From the NCBI GenBank assembly GCA_023430725.1, contig JAEYZD010000118.1, positions 1-33,460 of the forward strand: DNA of 33,460 nucleotides, given 5' to 3'. Position numbers and translations under genes: made by a program. Of this stretch, positions 16,099 to 23,649 are shown one piece after another. Origin of the DNA: Bacteroidota bacterium. Its GTDB lineage: Bacteria; Bacteroidota; Bacteroidia; Bacteroidales; VadinHA17. Position 1 is the stretch's first letter. Each line of letters begins with the position of its first letter. Below the pieces are notes generated by a model, which was not told the DNA's origin, did not search any database, and was given only the letters and a program-made list of their open reading frames with translations.

Positions 16099-17169
16099 AT
16101 GAATGCCAGGCCGATAGTGTTTCCCCCTTTGGCCAGGAAAATACTCCTGCATATCCTGTTCTGGATACTGACTGTCATCTATTTTGCCTGGGGGTTCGGT
16201 CTGAATGTGAATCCCGGCAGATCATTATTAAACTCTGCACTCTATCTTCCAGGATTCTTCCTGATGGTCTACTCGCTTCTGTATGTGCTGGTACCAAAAT
16301 TCCTTCTGAAAAAGAAGCTATTATCGTTTTTTATCGGTCTGGGCATAGTTCTGGCAATATGCATGATCTACTCCAATATAGCCCAGCTGGGCCTTGATGC
16401 TTCCGCCACTCTCAGGGGCATGACCCTTAAAGTCGGCAGGAATGTGCTCCCATTTCTTCATGTTGCGGGGATAGCGTTGTCTGTCAGGATGCTGATGTAC
16501 TGGTACGAACAGCGTGAGCAGACGCTTGAGGCTGAGCAAAAAAGGACGGCGGCTGAGCTGCAGTTGCTGAGAGCACAGCTCCATCCGCACTTCCTGTTTA
16601 ATACTCTCAACAATCTGTATGCACATACCCTCGGGGCATCTCCGAGAGCGCCGGAAATAGTCCTGAAGCTTTCAGAGCTATTGAGGTCAATGATCTATGA
16701 CCACAATGTACCGGGAATTCCCCTTACGAAGGAAGTTGCCCTGCTCCGAAGCTACATCACCCTTGAGCAGATTCGCTATGGTGACCGTCTCGACATTTCT
16801 GTCACGGTCACCGGAGATGTCAGCAACCATCAGATCGCTCCGTTCCTGCTTCTCCCGTTCCTTGAGAATGCATTCAAGCACGGCACCGGCAAGCAGCTGG
16901 ACCAGTGCTGGATAACCATGAATATCCATGTTGAAGATTCAGTGATGTTTTTCAAACTGGTCAACAGCGCAGATCCGGAGAACGTTGAAGAACCTGAAAA
17001 AACAGGCGGCATGGGACTGACAAACGTAAGCAGAAGACTTGAACTTTTATATAAGGATAAATACCGCTTCCGGACAACCAGGCTGGAGGAGGCATACGTG
17101 GTGGATCTTGAAATCACACTGGAAAAAACGGAGGAAAAGTATGCAGAAATGGAAGTGTCTTATAGTTGA
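16099..17169 (+). CDS. LytS/YehU-type membrane sensor histidine kinase
   Basis: A 356-residue kinase of the His_kinase (PF06580) family. The first 145 residues carry four predicted transmembrane helices with no large extracellular domain, so any signal is likely sensed in or near the membrane. A short coiled coil (YEQREQTLEAEQKRTAAELQLLRAQL) leads to the phosphoacceptor motif HPHFLFNTLNNLY with His164. The N-box is LPFLENAFKHG and the G-box GGMGLTNVSRRLELLY. It overlaps the response-regulator gene by 29 nt and lies 73 nt after the hem operon's last gene. This may be a separate transcription unit with its own dyad. A link to heme or porphyrin control is possible but not shown. Confidence 0.93.
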   Translation: MNARPIVFPPLARKILLHILFWILTVIYFAWGFGLNVNPGRSLLNSALYLPGFFLMVYSLLYVLVPKFLLKKKLLSFFIGLGIVLAICMIYSNIAQLGLDASATLRGMTLKVGRNVLPFLHVAGIALSVRMLMYWYEQREQTLEAEQKRTAAELQLLRAQLHPHFLFNTLNNLYAHTLGASPRAPEIVLKLSELLRSMIYDHNVPGIPLTKEVALLRSYITLEQIRYGDRLDISVTVTGDVSNHQIAPFLLLPFLENAFKHGTGKQLDQCWITMNIHVEDSVMFFKLVNSADPENVEEPEKTGGMGLTNVSRRLELLYKDKYRFRTTRLEEAYVVDLEITLEKTEEKYAEMEVSYS

Positions 17170-17983
17170 TGATGAGCCGCCTGCAGTAAGTCTGATCAGA
17201 AGCTACGCCGAAAGCCTTGAATATCTCGAGGTTGTTGAGACCTGCAGCAATGCCTTTCAGGCCATTGAACTGCTGAACTGCACGAAGATTGACCTGCTGT
17301 TCCTCGATGTCAGTATACCGAAGCTGCTGGGCACCCAAATGCTGAGAGCAATCCAGCACCCGCCAAGGGTGATATTCATTACCGCTCACAGGGATTACGC
17401 CGCTGAGGCATTTGAGCTTGATGCGGTAGACTACCTTCTTAAGCCGGTCTCATTCGAGCGCTTCCTGAAGGCGATAAACAAATTCCGCCAGGTAAGCACC
17501 CCTGAGGCGGAGATGAACGGTAACACTCCCGGCTTTCTGTACTTCAGGACAGAAAGAAAGATGGTAAAGGTCTATCTTGATGATATCACATACATCGAGA
17601 GTTTCAGGGATTACATTATCATCCACAGGCAGAACGGCCTTGACCTGAAAGTTAAGTGCGGTATCAGCAATGTTGAGAGCATGTTGCCACATAACCGGTT
17701 TCTCCGGATCCATCGCTCCTACATTGTGTCGGTCTCCAGGGTCACCGCTTTTACAACCAGTGATGTTGAGATAGGTACAAGGGAGCTTCCTATAGGGCGA
17801 AGCTACCAGGAGGTGTTTGATAAGCTCACCTCAGGCCATTCAGTCCTGAGGAGCGAAGAGCCGCAGAGACCTGAAAATGGCTCAGTCCATTCACCGGAGC
17901 AGAGGATCCGGGAAACAGGGTCTCCTGATCGCGGAACTGCAGGGTACAGGGAAGCAGGTATCAGGGCAAATGGTCTCAGGTAA
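17141..17983 (+). CDS. LytTR-family response regulator
   Basis: A 280-residue DNA-binding response regulator paired with the kinase just upstream. The receiver domain (1-120) has the acidic pocket VDDE (9-12), the phosphoacceptor Asp56 in LLFLDVSIP, the conserved Thr in VIFITAH and Lys in LLKPVS. The LytTR DNA-binding domain (about 130-230) contains LYFRTERKMVKVYLDDITYIESFRDYIIIH and FLRIHRSYIVSV. A 45-residue polar, Glu/Arg/Gly-rich tail after the LytTR domain is unusual and probably disordered. The start at ATG 17141 is chosen because it has a strong GGAGG 7 nt upstream and gives the canonical receiver N-terminus; the longer frame from 17039 lies inside the kinase gene. It ends just before a hairpin terminator. 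Confidence 0.95.
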   Translation: MQKWKCLIVDDEPPAVSLIRSYAESLEYLEVVETCSNAFQAIELLNCTKIDLLFLDVSIPKLLGTQMLRAIQHPPRVIFITAHRDYAAEAFELDAVDYLLKPVSFERFLKAINKFRQVSTPEAEMNGNTPGFLYFRTERKMVKVYLDDITYIESFRDYIIIHRQNGLDLKVKCGISNVESMLPHNRFLRIHRSYIVSVSRVTAFTTSDVEIGTRELPIGRSYQEVFDKLTSGHSVLRSEEPQRPENGSVHSPEQRIRETGSPDRGTAGYREAGIRANGLR

Positions 17984-17992
17984 ATACAAGAA

Positions 17993-18020
17993 ATCCGGCC
18001 GGAACTGACTCCGGCCGGAT
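17993..18020. terminator. Bidirectional hairpin terminator
   Basis: ATCCGGCCGGA and TCCGGCCGGAT form a perfect 11-bp stem with a 6-nt loop, midway between the convergent response-regulator and haloperoxidase-like genes. On the minus strand it is followed by T-rich sequence (TTTCTTGTATTT), so it best serves the minus-strand gene, but the stem can act both ways. Confidence 0.75.
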
Positions 18021-18046
18021 ATCCAGCAATTCAGAAAACTGCAAAC

Positions 18047-19408
18047 TTAAAGAGGCCGGAGATTGTTTGAGAATACAAATCTGGCCAGCTCTCGACCCAT
18101 CTTTTCCCCCTGGACAACATCATTCCGGAAATGATACCCAATGTATATTCTTGATATTGAGCACTCACTGGCAAATTGCGAAAAGCTTTTAAAGCTTCGT
18201 TCCACTCCGGGCAGTGCATAACTGCCTATTGTGAACGAGACATTATCCCTTTTGAAACATAGCTTCAGCATTTCAGCCACAGTTCCGGCAGCCTCTGCGT
18301 GAGTGGAGGGATAGGTTGGTGTGGGCGGTGTATTACGTGCAGCAGTCAGAATAGACCAACCGGCATCACCGTCAGTATCGTCGTTGCCGTCGGTTGCGCC
18401 AAGCCTGATGGCGGTCTCAGGTCTCCACAGGTTGTAGAAATACTTCCCTTCGAAGGAACTCTGGACTGCATCGAACTGGGCCATATGAACAAGGGCCAGC
18501 ATTCTTGCCGTCTCCCAGCAGTCAAAATTATTCCTGTCAGTCAATACCCGGATAACCCTGTTGACAGAGCTGGCCACATTGTCAAGGAAGAATACACCCA
18601 TCTCAGCCTGCTCCTGCGTTCGTGAAGTGCTGCCGTTGCTGCCGAGGAGCTTCACCTCCTTGTAGTCAGCCGCATATTCCGGTGAACCAATAGCATACGG
18701 CGGTTCTGCCCGGAACTGATCGCTTGTCAGCGCACCAAACGGTTCAAGCTGTCCAAGGTCCGGGGAATAGGCAGCATTGGCCGGCCAGTTCGGGCCAGGA
18801 TTGACAAAATTCCCGGGCGATCTGTACTGGCCAGGCTCTGTTCCCTGCGCATAAGCCTGGAATCTCAGGGGGAGGTCGGCCTGTCTCTTAAGCAGTATCG
18901 CCTGAGCCGCCAGTGCACCAGCATCGATGGCTCTTGTCTTTAAATCAGAATCCTCTATCCCTGCCAGGCACGACAGCAACAGGTCACCGGCAGAAGGAAC
19001 AGTGGCCGGGAGAAGTGCCGTCAGCATATCGTGCGCGGCCTGTGAAACTGCAGCGTCAGCAAGGCCCTGGACATTCTCCCGGGTAATACCCACCGTGCTT
19101 ACACCGTAATTATCAAGCGCATATGTCTCATACACCGGAACAACATTGTTGAGCGCATCATGCATTGCAAGCATCACCATGGCATAGATCCGTGCCTCCG
19201 GCGGCGGCGGCATCCTGTTGTCCACTGCCAGGCTTACTGCCTCGTTCCATGCCAGGATTACAGAGTTGTCAGACGGCTTGATAAGTCCGTTGTAAGAAAT
19301 CTTGAAATCACTGACCGCAGGTCTTTCGAACCCGTCATCCTTCTCGCAGGAGTTCAGCGCCACCCCCAGTATGAGAGCGGTCCCCAATAGTCTTAACTGT
19401 TTTTTCAT
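18047..19408 (-). CDS. Vanadium-dependent haloperoxidase-like lipoprotein (PAP2 superfamily)
   Basis: A 453-residue exported protein with a lipoprotein signal peptide ending at Cys21 (GVALNSC). The C-terminal third carries the three vanadate/phosphate-site motifs of vanadium haloperoxidases and PAP2 phosphatases: LWRPETAIR, YPSTHAEAAG (a PS-T-H variant of PSGH), and SRIYIGYHFRNDV, which fits SRxxxxxHxxxD exactly. The N-terminal part is the helical haloperoxidase-type domain (ARIYAMVMLAMHDALNNV). All core vanadate-binding residues appear intact. Halide oxidation, an acid-phosphatase activity, or an unknown role are possible; sequence alone does not settle which. It is a single gene, convergent with the LytTR gene across a shared terminator. 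Confidence 0.88.
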   Translation of the reverse strand: MKKQLRLLGTALILGVALNSCEKDDGFERPAVSDFKISYNGLIKPSDNSVILAWNEAVSLAVDNRMPPPPEARIYAMVMLAMHDALNNVVPVYETYALDNYGVSTVGITRENVQGLADAAVSQAAHDMLTALLPATVPSAGDLLLSCLAGIEDSDLKTRAIDAGALAAQAILLKRQADLPLRFQAYAQGTEPGQYRSPGNFVNPGPNWPANAAYSPDLGQLEPFGALTSDQFRAEPPYAIGSPEYAADYKEVKLLGSNGSTSRTQEQAEMGVFFLDNVASSVNRVIRVLTDRNNFDCWETARMLALVHMAQFDAVQSSFEGKYFYNLWRPETAIRLGATDGNDDTDGDAGWSILTAARNTPPTPTYPSTHAEAAGTVAEMLKLCFKRDNVSFTIGSYALPGVERSFKSFSQFASECSISRIYIGYHFRNDVVQGEKMGRELARFVFSNNLRPL

Positions 19409-19509
19409 GACTGTTTTGTTTAAGCGGTTTTATGCTGCAATAATAAAGGACTTGTATATCTTTTATATATATTGACAATCATTCGGGTATTTCAGGTCGA
19501 TAAAGAGCG

Positions 19510-19517
19510 TATTTTTG
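19510..19517 (+). promoter_or_regulatory. -7 promoter box (TATTTTTG) upstream of the DUF1801 gene
   Basis: TATTTTTG is an exact TAnnTTTG match about 107 nt before ATG 19624, leaving a leader of about 100 nt. No clear TTG is found at -33. Confidence 0.4.
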
Positions 19518-19623
19518 TGGACGAACGGAAGGAACACTGAACAGTTACTGATGCAGGACTGATTTTCAACCGGAGGGCTGAACATTTTGCCTGCGTAAAC
19601 CTTATTTATAAAAATCACAGAAG

Positions 19624-20049
19624 ATGGCTGAACTGAAGACAAAGAAAACAGAGGCTGATGTAACCGAATTCATCAACTCGTTTGCGGACACGGAACAGAA
19701 ACGCAGGGACAGTTTCGAGCTGCTGAAGCTGATGCGGGAATTCACCGGCTTCGAGCCGAAAATGTGGGGACCTACAATGATCGGATTCGGCCAGTATCAC
19801 TACAAATCGGACAGAAGCACCCAGGAGGGCGACTGGCCACTTGTCGGCTTTTCACCGCGAAAAGCGGCTATCTCACTGTATGTCTATACCGGTGCCCCGG
19901 AACATGAGCACCTGCTCGCAGATCTCGGCAAATTCAAGAAGGGTGCAGCCTGCATCTATGTCAAAAAGCTCTCTGACATTAACCAGGAGGCACTGAAAAA
20001 ACTGATGGGGACAACCATCGGTTACCTGCAAAACAGATACGGGAAATAG
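19624..20049 (+). CDS. DUF1801 domain protein
   Basis: A 141-residue soluble protein of the DUF1801/YdhG-like family. It shows the family's order of elements: an N-terminal helix with DVTEFINSF and RRDSFELLKLMRE, the GFEPKMWGPTMIGFGQYHY strand region, LVGFSPRKAAISLYVYTG, a LLADLGKFKKGAACIYVKKLSDIN block and a C-terminal helix. The biochemical role of the family is not established; some relatives have a frataxin-like fold and are described as iron-chaperone candidates. It has no signal peptide and seems to be transcribed alone, ending 49 nt from the convergent pabA. The intergenic sequence after its stop is T-rich and may aid termination. Confidence 0.9.
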   Translation: MAELKTKKTEADVTEFINSFADTEQKRRDSFELLKLMREFTGFEPKMWGPTMIGFGQYHYKSDRSTQEGDWPLVGFSPRKAAISLYVYTGAPEHEHLLADLGKFKKGAACIYVKKLSDINQEALKKLMGTTIGYLQNRYGK

Positions 20050-20098
20050 ATCCTTTTTGTTTTATTTTACACTTGTGCCTGGAAGAGAGAGCCTGTTG

Positions 20099-20701
20099 CT
20101 ACAGAAGGCTGTCAATCCAGTTCCGCACCAGCAACGGACCGTATTCAGACATGTAAGATTCGGGATGAAACTGCACCCCGCGGAAATTGCAGCGGGTATG
20201 GGCAAGTGCCATGATGATGCCGTCTTCACTCAGCGCCGTCACCCTCAAACCCAGGGCAGAATAGTCAAAGGTCTCGTCGTAATAGATGCCCCATGAGTGA
20301 TACAGCCCTGCCTCAAACTCCATCGGCATCCCGTTAAACAGATAATCAACCGGCTCAACCAGCCTTATCTCCGTCTTCACCCCGTGCCTCACGGTATCAA
20401 GCCTCTCCAGTTTCAACCCGCAGGTCTCCGCAATTGCCTGATGGCCGAGGCAGATCCCCAAAAAACCCTTCCTGCGGGAGTAAGTCCTCAGGAGCTCATT
20501 CATCACCGGAACATCTGCAGGAACCCCAGGTCCCGGTGAAAAGAGATAGCCGTCGTACCTCGCATCGCTCTCCGCACGGACCCTGTCATTCTTTTCTATG
20601 TCGAAGTCGCACTTCCCTGTCTCCCTCAGAATCTGAACGAGATTGAAAGTAAACGAGTCATAATTATCGACTACAAGGATTTTCGGTCTTCTGTAATTCA
20701 T
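20099..20701 (-). CDS. pabA: Aminodeoxychorismate/anthranilate synthase glutaminase subunit (PabA)
   Basis: A 200-residue class I glutamine amidotransferase supplying ammonia to the PabB partner for 4-amino-4-deoxychorismate (folate pathway). The catalytic triad is visible: Cys84 in GICLGHQAIAE, and His179 and Glu181 in GVQFHPES. The oxyanion region is FSPGPGVP. The start at ATG 20701 gives the canonical N-terminus (KILVVDNYDSFTFNLVQ) and has GGAGG 7 nt upstream; the longer frame to 20989 would run backwards through pabB. It is transcribed away from pabB with only 24 nt between the two start codons. Because PabB has the ADC-synthase lysine and pabC follows, folate rather than tryptophan is the likely pathway. 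Confidence 0.94.
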   Translation of the reverse strand: MNYRRPKILVVDNYDSFTFNLVQILRETGKCDFDIEKNDRVRAESDARYDGYLFSPGPGVPADVPVMNELLRTYSRRKGFLGICLGHQAIAETCGLKLERLDTVRHGVKTEIRLVEPVDYLFNGMPMEFEAGLYHSWGIYYDETFDYSALGLRVTALSEDGIIMALAHTRCNFRGVQFHPESYMSEYGPLLVRNWIDSLL

Positions 20702-20708
20702 ACATTTG
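20701..20708 (+). promoter_or_regulatory. Candidate -7 box (TACATTTG) of pabB, overlapping the pabA start codon
   Basis: TACATTTG matches TAnnTTTG and lies 17 nt before ATG 20726. Its first base is the first base of the pabA start codon on the other strand. The -33 region has only a weak TTT. The near-zero spacing between two divergent genes makes promoter overlap unavoidable. Confidence 0.4.
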
Positions 20709-20725
20709 CCTCCGCGGGAACAAGG

Positions 20726-21706
20726 ATGAAGCGTAAAAATACAATTAAAGAACAAATGAACGAATGGGGCAGCGCCGGCATCCCGTTCCTCTTCATCATT
20801 GATTTCGAGCAACTTAAACCACTGATCTTCAGGCTTGACGAGATAGATCCCGGTCGCCTCCTCTATGATATAAACGGAGTCAGTAACAGAAATGACACCT
20901 TCAGGGGCGGCAAAAAGCTCCGTCCGCAGCTTACAAAGCACCCTGAGAGCTATGAAGAGTATCTCAGGAAATTCGACGTGGTGAAGCACGAGATATCCCT
21001 CGGCAACACCTTCCTGCTGAACCTAACCTGCTCCACCCCCGTGGATCTGAGTGTATCGCTCCGCGAAATCTTCGATGCAGGTAATGCCCGCTACAGGCTC
21101 TGGCTCAGGGATGAATTCGTCTGCTTCTCGCCGGAAATTTTCGTCAGCATCAGTAACGGAAAGATACGCTCCTTCCCCATGAAGGGGACCATCGATGCTA
21201 CAATACCGGATGCAGAGAATGTTATCCTGAATGACCCCAAGGAGACAGCAGAGCACTATACAATAGTCGACCTTATCAGGAACGACCTGAGCATAGTGGC
21301 AAAGAATGTAAGGGTGAAGCGGTTCAGGTATTTCGATCTGATCAGAACCGACACCAGGAACCTGTTGCAGGTGAGCTCGGAAATATGCGGTGATCTTGAG
21401 GATGGATATGAGTCTGCACTCGGAGACATTATCTTTTCGCTCCTCCCGGCAGGCTCTGTCAGCGGCGCCCCGAAGAAAAAGACAACGGAGATAATTGCTG
21501 CGGCAGAAGGAATATCACGAGGATATTATACAGGGATAGCCGGGATCTTTGACGGCAAGAACCTTGACAGCGGTGTGCTGATCCGGTTCATAGAGAAACG
21601 GAACAACGGTTACTTCTACCGCAGCGGCGGAGGTATCACCTCGTTCAGTGACCCGCAGTCAGAATACCGGGAAATGATTGACAAGATATATGTCCCGGCT
21701 GTTTGA
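20726..21706 (+). CDS. pabB: Aminodeoxychorismate synthase component I (PabB)
   Basis: A 326-residue chorismate-binding enzyme that, with PabA-derived ammonia, forms aminodeoxychorismate for folate synthesis. It is the short form lacking most of the N-terminal domain of TrpE-like proteins. PMKGT at 151-155 has Lys153 at the position where PabB has Lys (PIKGT) and TrpE has Ala, which favours ADC synthase. Other family motifs are DLIRNDLSIVAKNV, LLPAGSVSGAPKKKTTEII and GYYTGIAGIFDG, with the end motif SDPQSEYREMIDK. ATG 20726 is preceded closely by pabA on the other strand; ATG 20756 (MNEWGS) is an alternative start that would leave more promoter room. pabC follows in the same orientation. Confidence 0.93.
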   Translation: MKRKNTIKEQMNEWGSAGIPFLFIIDFEQLKPLIFRLDEIDPGRLLYDINGVSNRNDTFRGGKKLRPQLTKHPESYEEYLRKFDVVKHEISLGNTFLLNLTCSTPVDLSVSLREIFDAGNARYRLWLRDEFVCFSPEIFVSISNGKIRSFPMKGTIDATIPDAENVILNDPKETAEHYTIVDLIRNDLSIVAKNVRVKRFRYFDLIRTDTRNLLQVSSEICGDLEDGYESALGDIIFSLLPAGSVSGAPKKKTTEIIAAAEGISRGYYTGIAGIFDGKNLDSGVLIRFIEKRNNGYFYRSGGGITSFSDPQSEYREMIDKIYVPAV

Positions 21707-21737
21707 AAATAGTACTGCAGGATGATTGAAAAAATAT

Positions 21738-22331
21738 ATGACGCTTCTGCTTGAGACGATAAGGATTTCCGATGGCACGCCGCAGAACCTCAGCCTGCAT
21801 GAGGAGCGTCTGAACGCGTCACGCAGGAAGCTTTTCGGAAGCACCGGCGATATCAGTCTGATTGAAAATATCCACATCCCTGAAGGCTGTCTAACAGGCG
21901 TTTACAGGTGCCGGTTGATCTATGAAGAATCAATAATATCTATTGAATTCAGCCCTTACCGGCTTGCCGCCGTCCGCACTCTGAAGGTGGTTCATGCTGA
22001 TGATATCGACTACAGCCTGAAGTACCTCGACCGCTCCTGCCTGACCGGCCTGATTGACCGCGGAGTTGCCGATGATGTGCTGATCGTAAGAGACGGGTTT
22101 GTGACAGATACGTCATACTCCAATATCGTTTTTACCGACGGCAGTCACTGGGTAACCCCTGACACGCCTCTTCTGAGGGGCACTATGCGTGAGAAGCTGC
22201 TTCGCGAAGGCGCAATAAAAGAAGAAGGAATAACTGTTTCGGATCTGGGAAGATTCACCCATTTCAGGCTGATCAACGCGATGCTGGGGTTTGATGCCCC
22301 GATTTTGCCGACAGTCAATATTATACAATAA
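21738..22331 (+). CDS. pabC: Aminodeoxychorismate lyase-like class IV aminotransferase (PabC)
   Basis: A 197-residue PLP fold-type IV protein, short for the family (E. coli PabC is about 270), in the compact form found beside pabB in Bacteroidota. It begins LLLETIRISDGTPQNLSLHEERL, the typical N-terminus. The catalytic Lys is best placed in YSLKYLDRS, followed by GVADDVLIVRDGFVTDTSYSNIVF and TPLLRGTMREKLL, the cofactor-phosphate motifs. It would split aminodeoxychorismate into 4-aminobenzoate and pyruvate. Start: the frame opens with TTG 21726, but ATG 21738 fits the family better. It follows pabB by 31 nt and completes the pABA pathway with pabA. Confidence 0.88.
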   Translation: MTLLLETIRISDGTPQNLSLHEERLNASRRKLFGSTGDISLIENIHIPEGCLTGVYRCRLIYEESIISIEFSPYRLAAVRTLKVVHADDIDYSLKYLDRSCLTGLIDRGVADDVLIVRDGFVTDTSYSNIVFTDGSHWVTPDTPLLRGTMREKLLREGAIKEEGITVSDLGRFTHFRLINAMLGFDAPILPTVNIIQ

Positions 22332-22368
22332 TCATTAACCGGAATACATACCCCGGCTCAACATGGTA

Positions 22369-23400
22369 TTATCTGATCCCGCCCTGCTGCATCTCCCTGA
22401 AGCTGATAAGCATTCCCCTCTTCTCATCCCACAGGCGGAGCATCAGGGAATGAAAGGCAGACCAGAAAGTCACCGGCTTAATCTGACCGAAGAGCGGGTT
22501 CTCATCATTGCACTTCTTCAGCTTATAGTTCGGAATGAGCGGGCTGAGATGATGGATATGATGGTAGCCTATATTCCCCGTGAACCAGTTCAGCACCGCC
22601 GGGAGCTTGAAGAACGAGCTGCCGTCAAGGGCCATCTTCATGTAGTCCCATGATGATGCATCGCTCCACTTCACATGCCTGTACTGGTGCTGCACATAAA
22701 AGAGCCATACCCCATGCACCGTTGCTATGTACAGCACCGGCAGCTGTATCATCAGGTAAGCCTTCCACCCGATTGCCATCACCATGGCAGCAACCATCAG
22801 CACAAGCGCCAGGTTGGTCAGCTGAAGATAAACATGCTCCCTGACTGACATATACTTCTTCGGCAGGCGGTACAGCACGACAAAAAGCAGCATCGGTGCA
22901 ACACCAAACAGGAACACCGGGTTACGGTACAGGCGGTAGACAAATCGCTGCCACCGGCTCTTGCTCCGGTACTCCTCAACCGTCAGGGTCATCACGTCTC
23001 CGACACCCCTCTTCTCCAGGTTTCCGACTGTCTGGTGATGGATGTGATGGTCGCGGTGCCAGCGATGGTAGGGAGTGAAAACAAGCAGCCCGGTTATCAC
23101 ACCTATGACTGCATTCATCTGTTTCGATCTGAAGAACGACCCGTGCCCGCAGTCGTGAAAGATTATGAAGGTCCTCACCAGGAACCCTGCCGCCGGAATT
23201 GTAAGAGCAAGAGTGAGCAAGTATGAGATCTTCAGTGACCAGATCATCAGTCCCCACATGGCAAGGTATGCCACAACTGAGTTTATGACCTGCCACCAGC
23301 TCCTGAGATTATCAGGTTTGTTGTACCTCGAGATGATCTCCATCCATTCGGGTTTTCCACCCTTTTTCTTCACCGGCTCCATAACACCCTCTGAGATCAC
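22369..23400 (-). CDS. Membrane fatty acid desaturase (acyl-lipid, omega-6/delta-12-like)
   Basis: A 343-residue integral membrane di-iron desaturase. The three histidine boxes are HDCGH (HxxxH), HRDHH and HHIHH, in the order and spacing of the FA_desaturase (PF00487) family, between two pairs of transmembrane helices. The arrangement TPYHRWHRDHHIHH and GNIGYHHIHHLSPLIPNY is like delta-12/omega-6 acyl-lipid desaturases; regiospecificity cannot be read from sequence. The reaction needs O2 and an electron donor, so the host is at least sometimes exposed to oxygen, in contrast with the oxygen-independent HemN here. The frame opens at ATG 23400; ATG 23382 (MEPVKKKGG) follows AGAGGG and is a strong alternative start. 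It is convergent with pabC. Confidence 0.93.
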   Translation of the reverse strand: MISEGVMEPVKKKGGKPEWMEIISRYNKPDNLRSWWQVINSVVAYLAMWGLMIWSLKISYLLTLALTIPAAGFLVRTFIIFHDCGHGSFFRSKQMNAVIGVITGLLVFTPYHRWHRDHHIHHQTVGNLEKRGVGDVMTLTVEEYRSKSRWQRFVYRLYRNPVFLFGVAPMLLFVVLYRLPKKYMSVREHVYLQLTNLALVLMVAAMVMAIGWKAYLMIQLPVLYIATVHGVWLFYVQHQYRHVKWSDASSWDYMKMALDGSSFFKLPAVLNWFTGNIGYHHIHHLSPLIPNYKLKKCNDENPLFGQIKPVTFWSAFHSLMLRLWDEKRGMLISFREMQQGGIR

Positions 23401-23441
23401 TCATGCCTGCCAACGGTGGCAAGCCACTGGAAATCAGAGTA

Positions 23442-23449
23442 CAAATATA
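23442..23449 (-). promoter_or_regulatory. -7 promoter box (TATATTTG) of the desaturase gene
   Basis: The minus strand reads TATATTTG, an exact TAnnTTTG match, 41 nt before ATG 23400. A TTG on the same strand lies 22 nt upstream (23474-23472), slightly beyond the usual 19-nt spacing. Confidence 0.5.
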
Positions 23450-23562
23450 GCAAAAAAAATGAACTGTAATTCAACAATTACCGGACTTAAATGGCTGACA
23501 GTACTGACGGCTGTCATTTAAAAATCGCCGCTTATTAATCAGTTACTTCAAGACTGAAAAGA

Positions 23563-23592
23563 TTGTCAGGTCATTGACACTTCATATATTTG
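23563..23592 (+). promoter_or_regulatory. Bacteroidota-type promoter of the serine hydrolase gene
   Basis: TTG (23563-23565), 19 nt, then TATATTTG (23585-23592): a full -33/-7 match. A start near 23599 would give a leader of about 50 nt before ATG 23650. Confidence 0.68.
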
Positions 23593-23649
23593 TTTTTCAC
23601 ATGACGGATACACTTTGATCCGTCGTAAATAACCCCAAAACATTATGCC

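Noticed and set aside
17039..17140. Upstream extension of the LytTR regulator
   Set aside because: It lies inside the kinase gene and its peptide is not receiver-like; ATG 17141 has a strong ribosome binding site.
20702..20989. Upstream in-frame extension of pabA on the minus strand (adds about 95 residues)
   Set aside because: It lies wholly antisense inside pabB, and the canonical PabA N-terminus with a GGAGG site begins at 20701.
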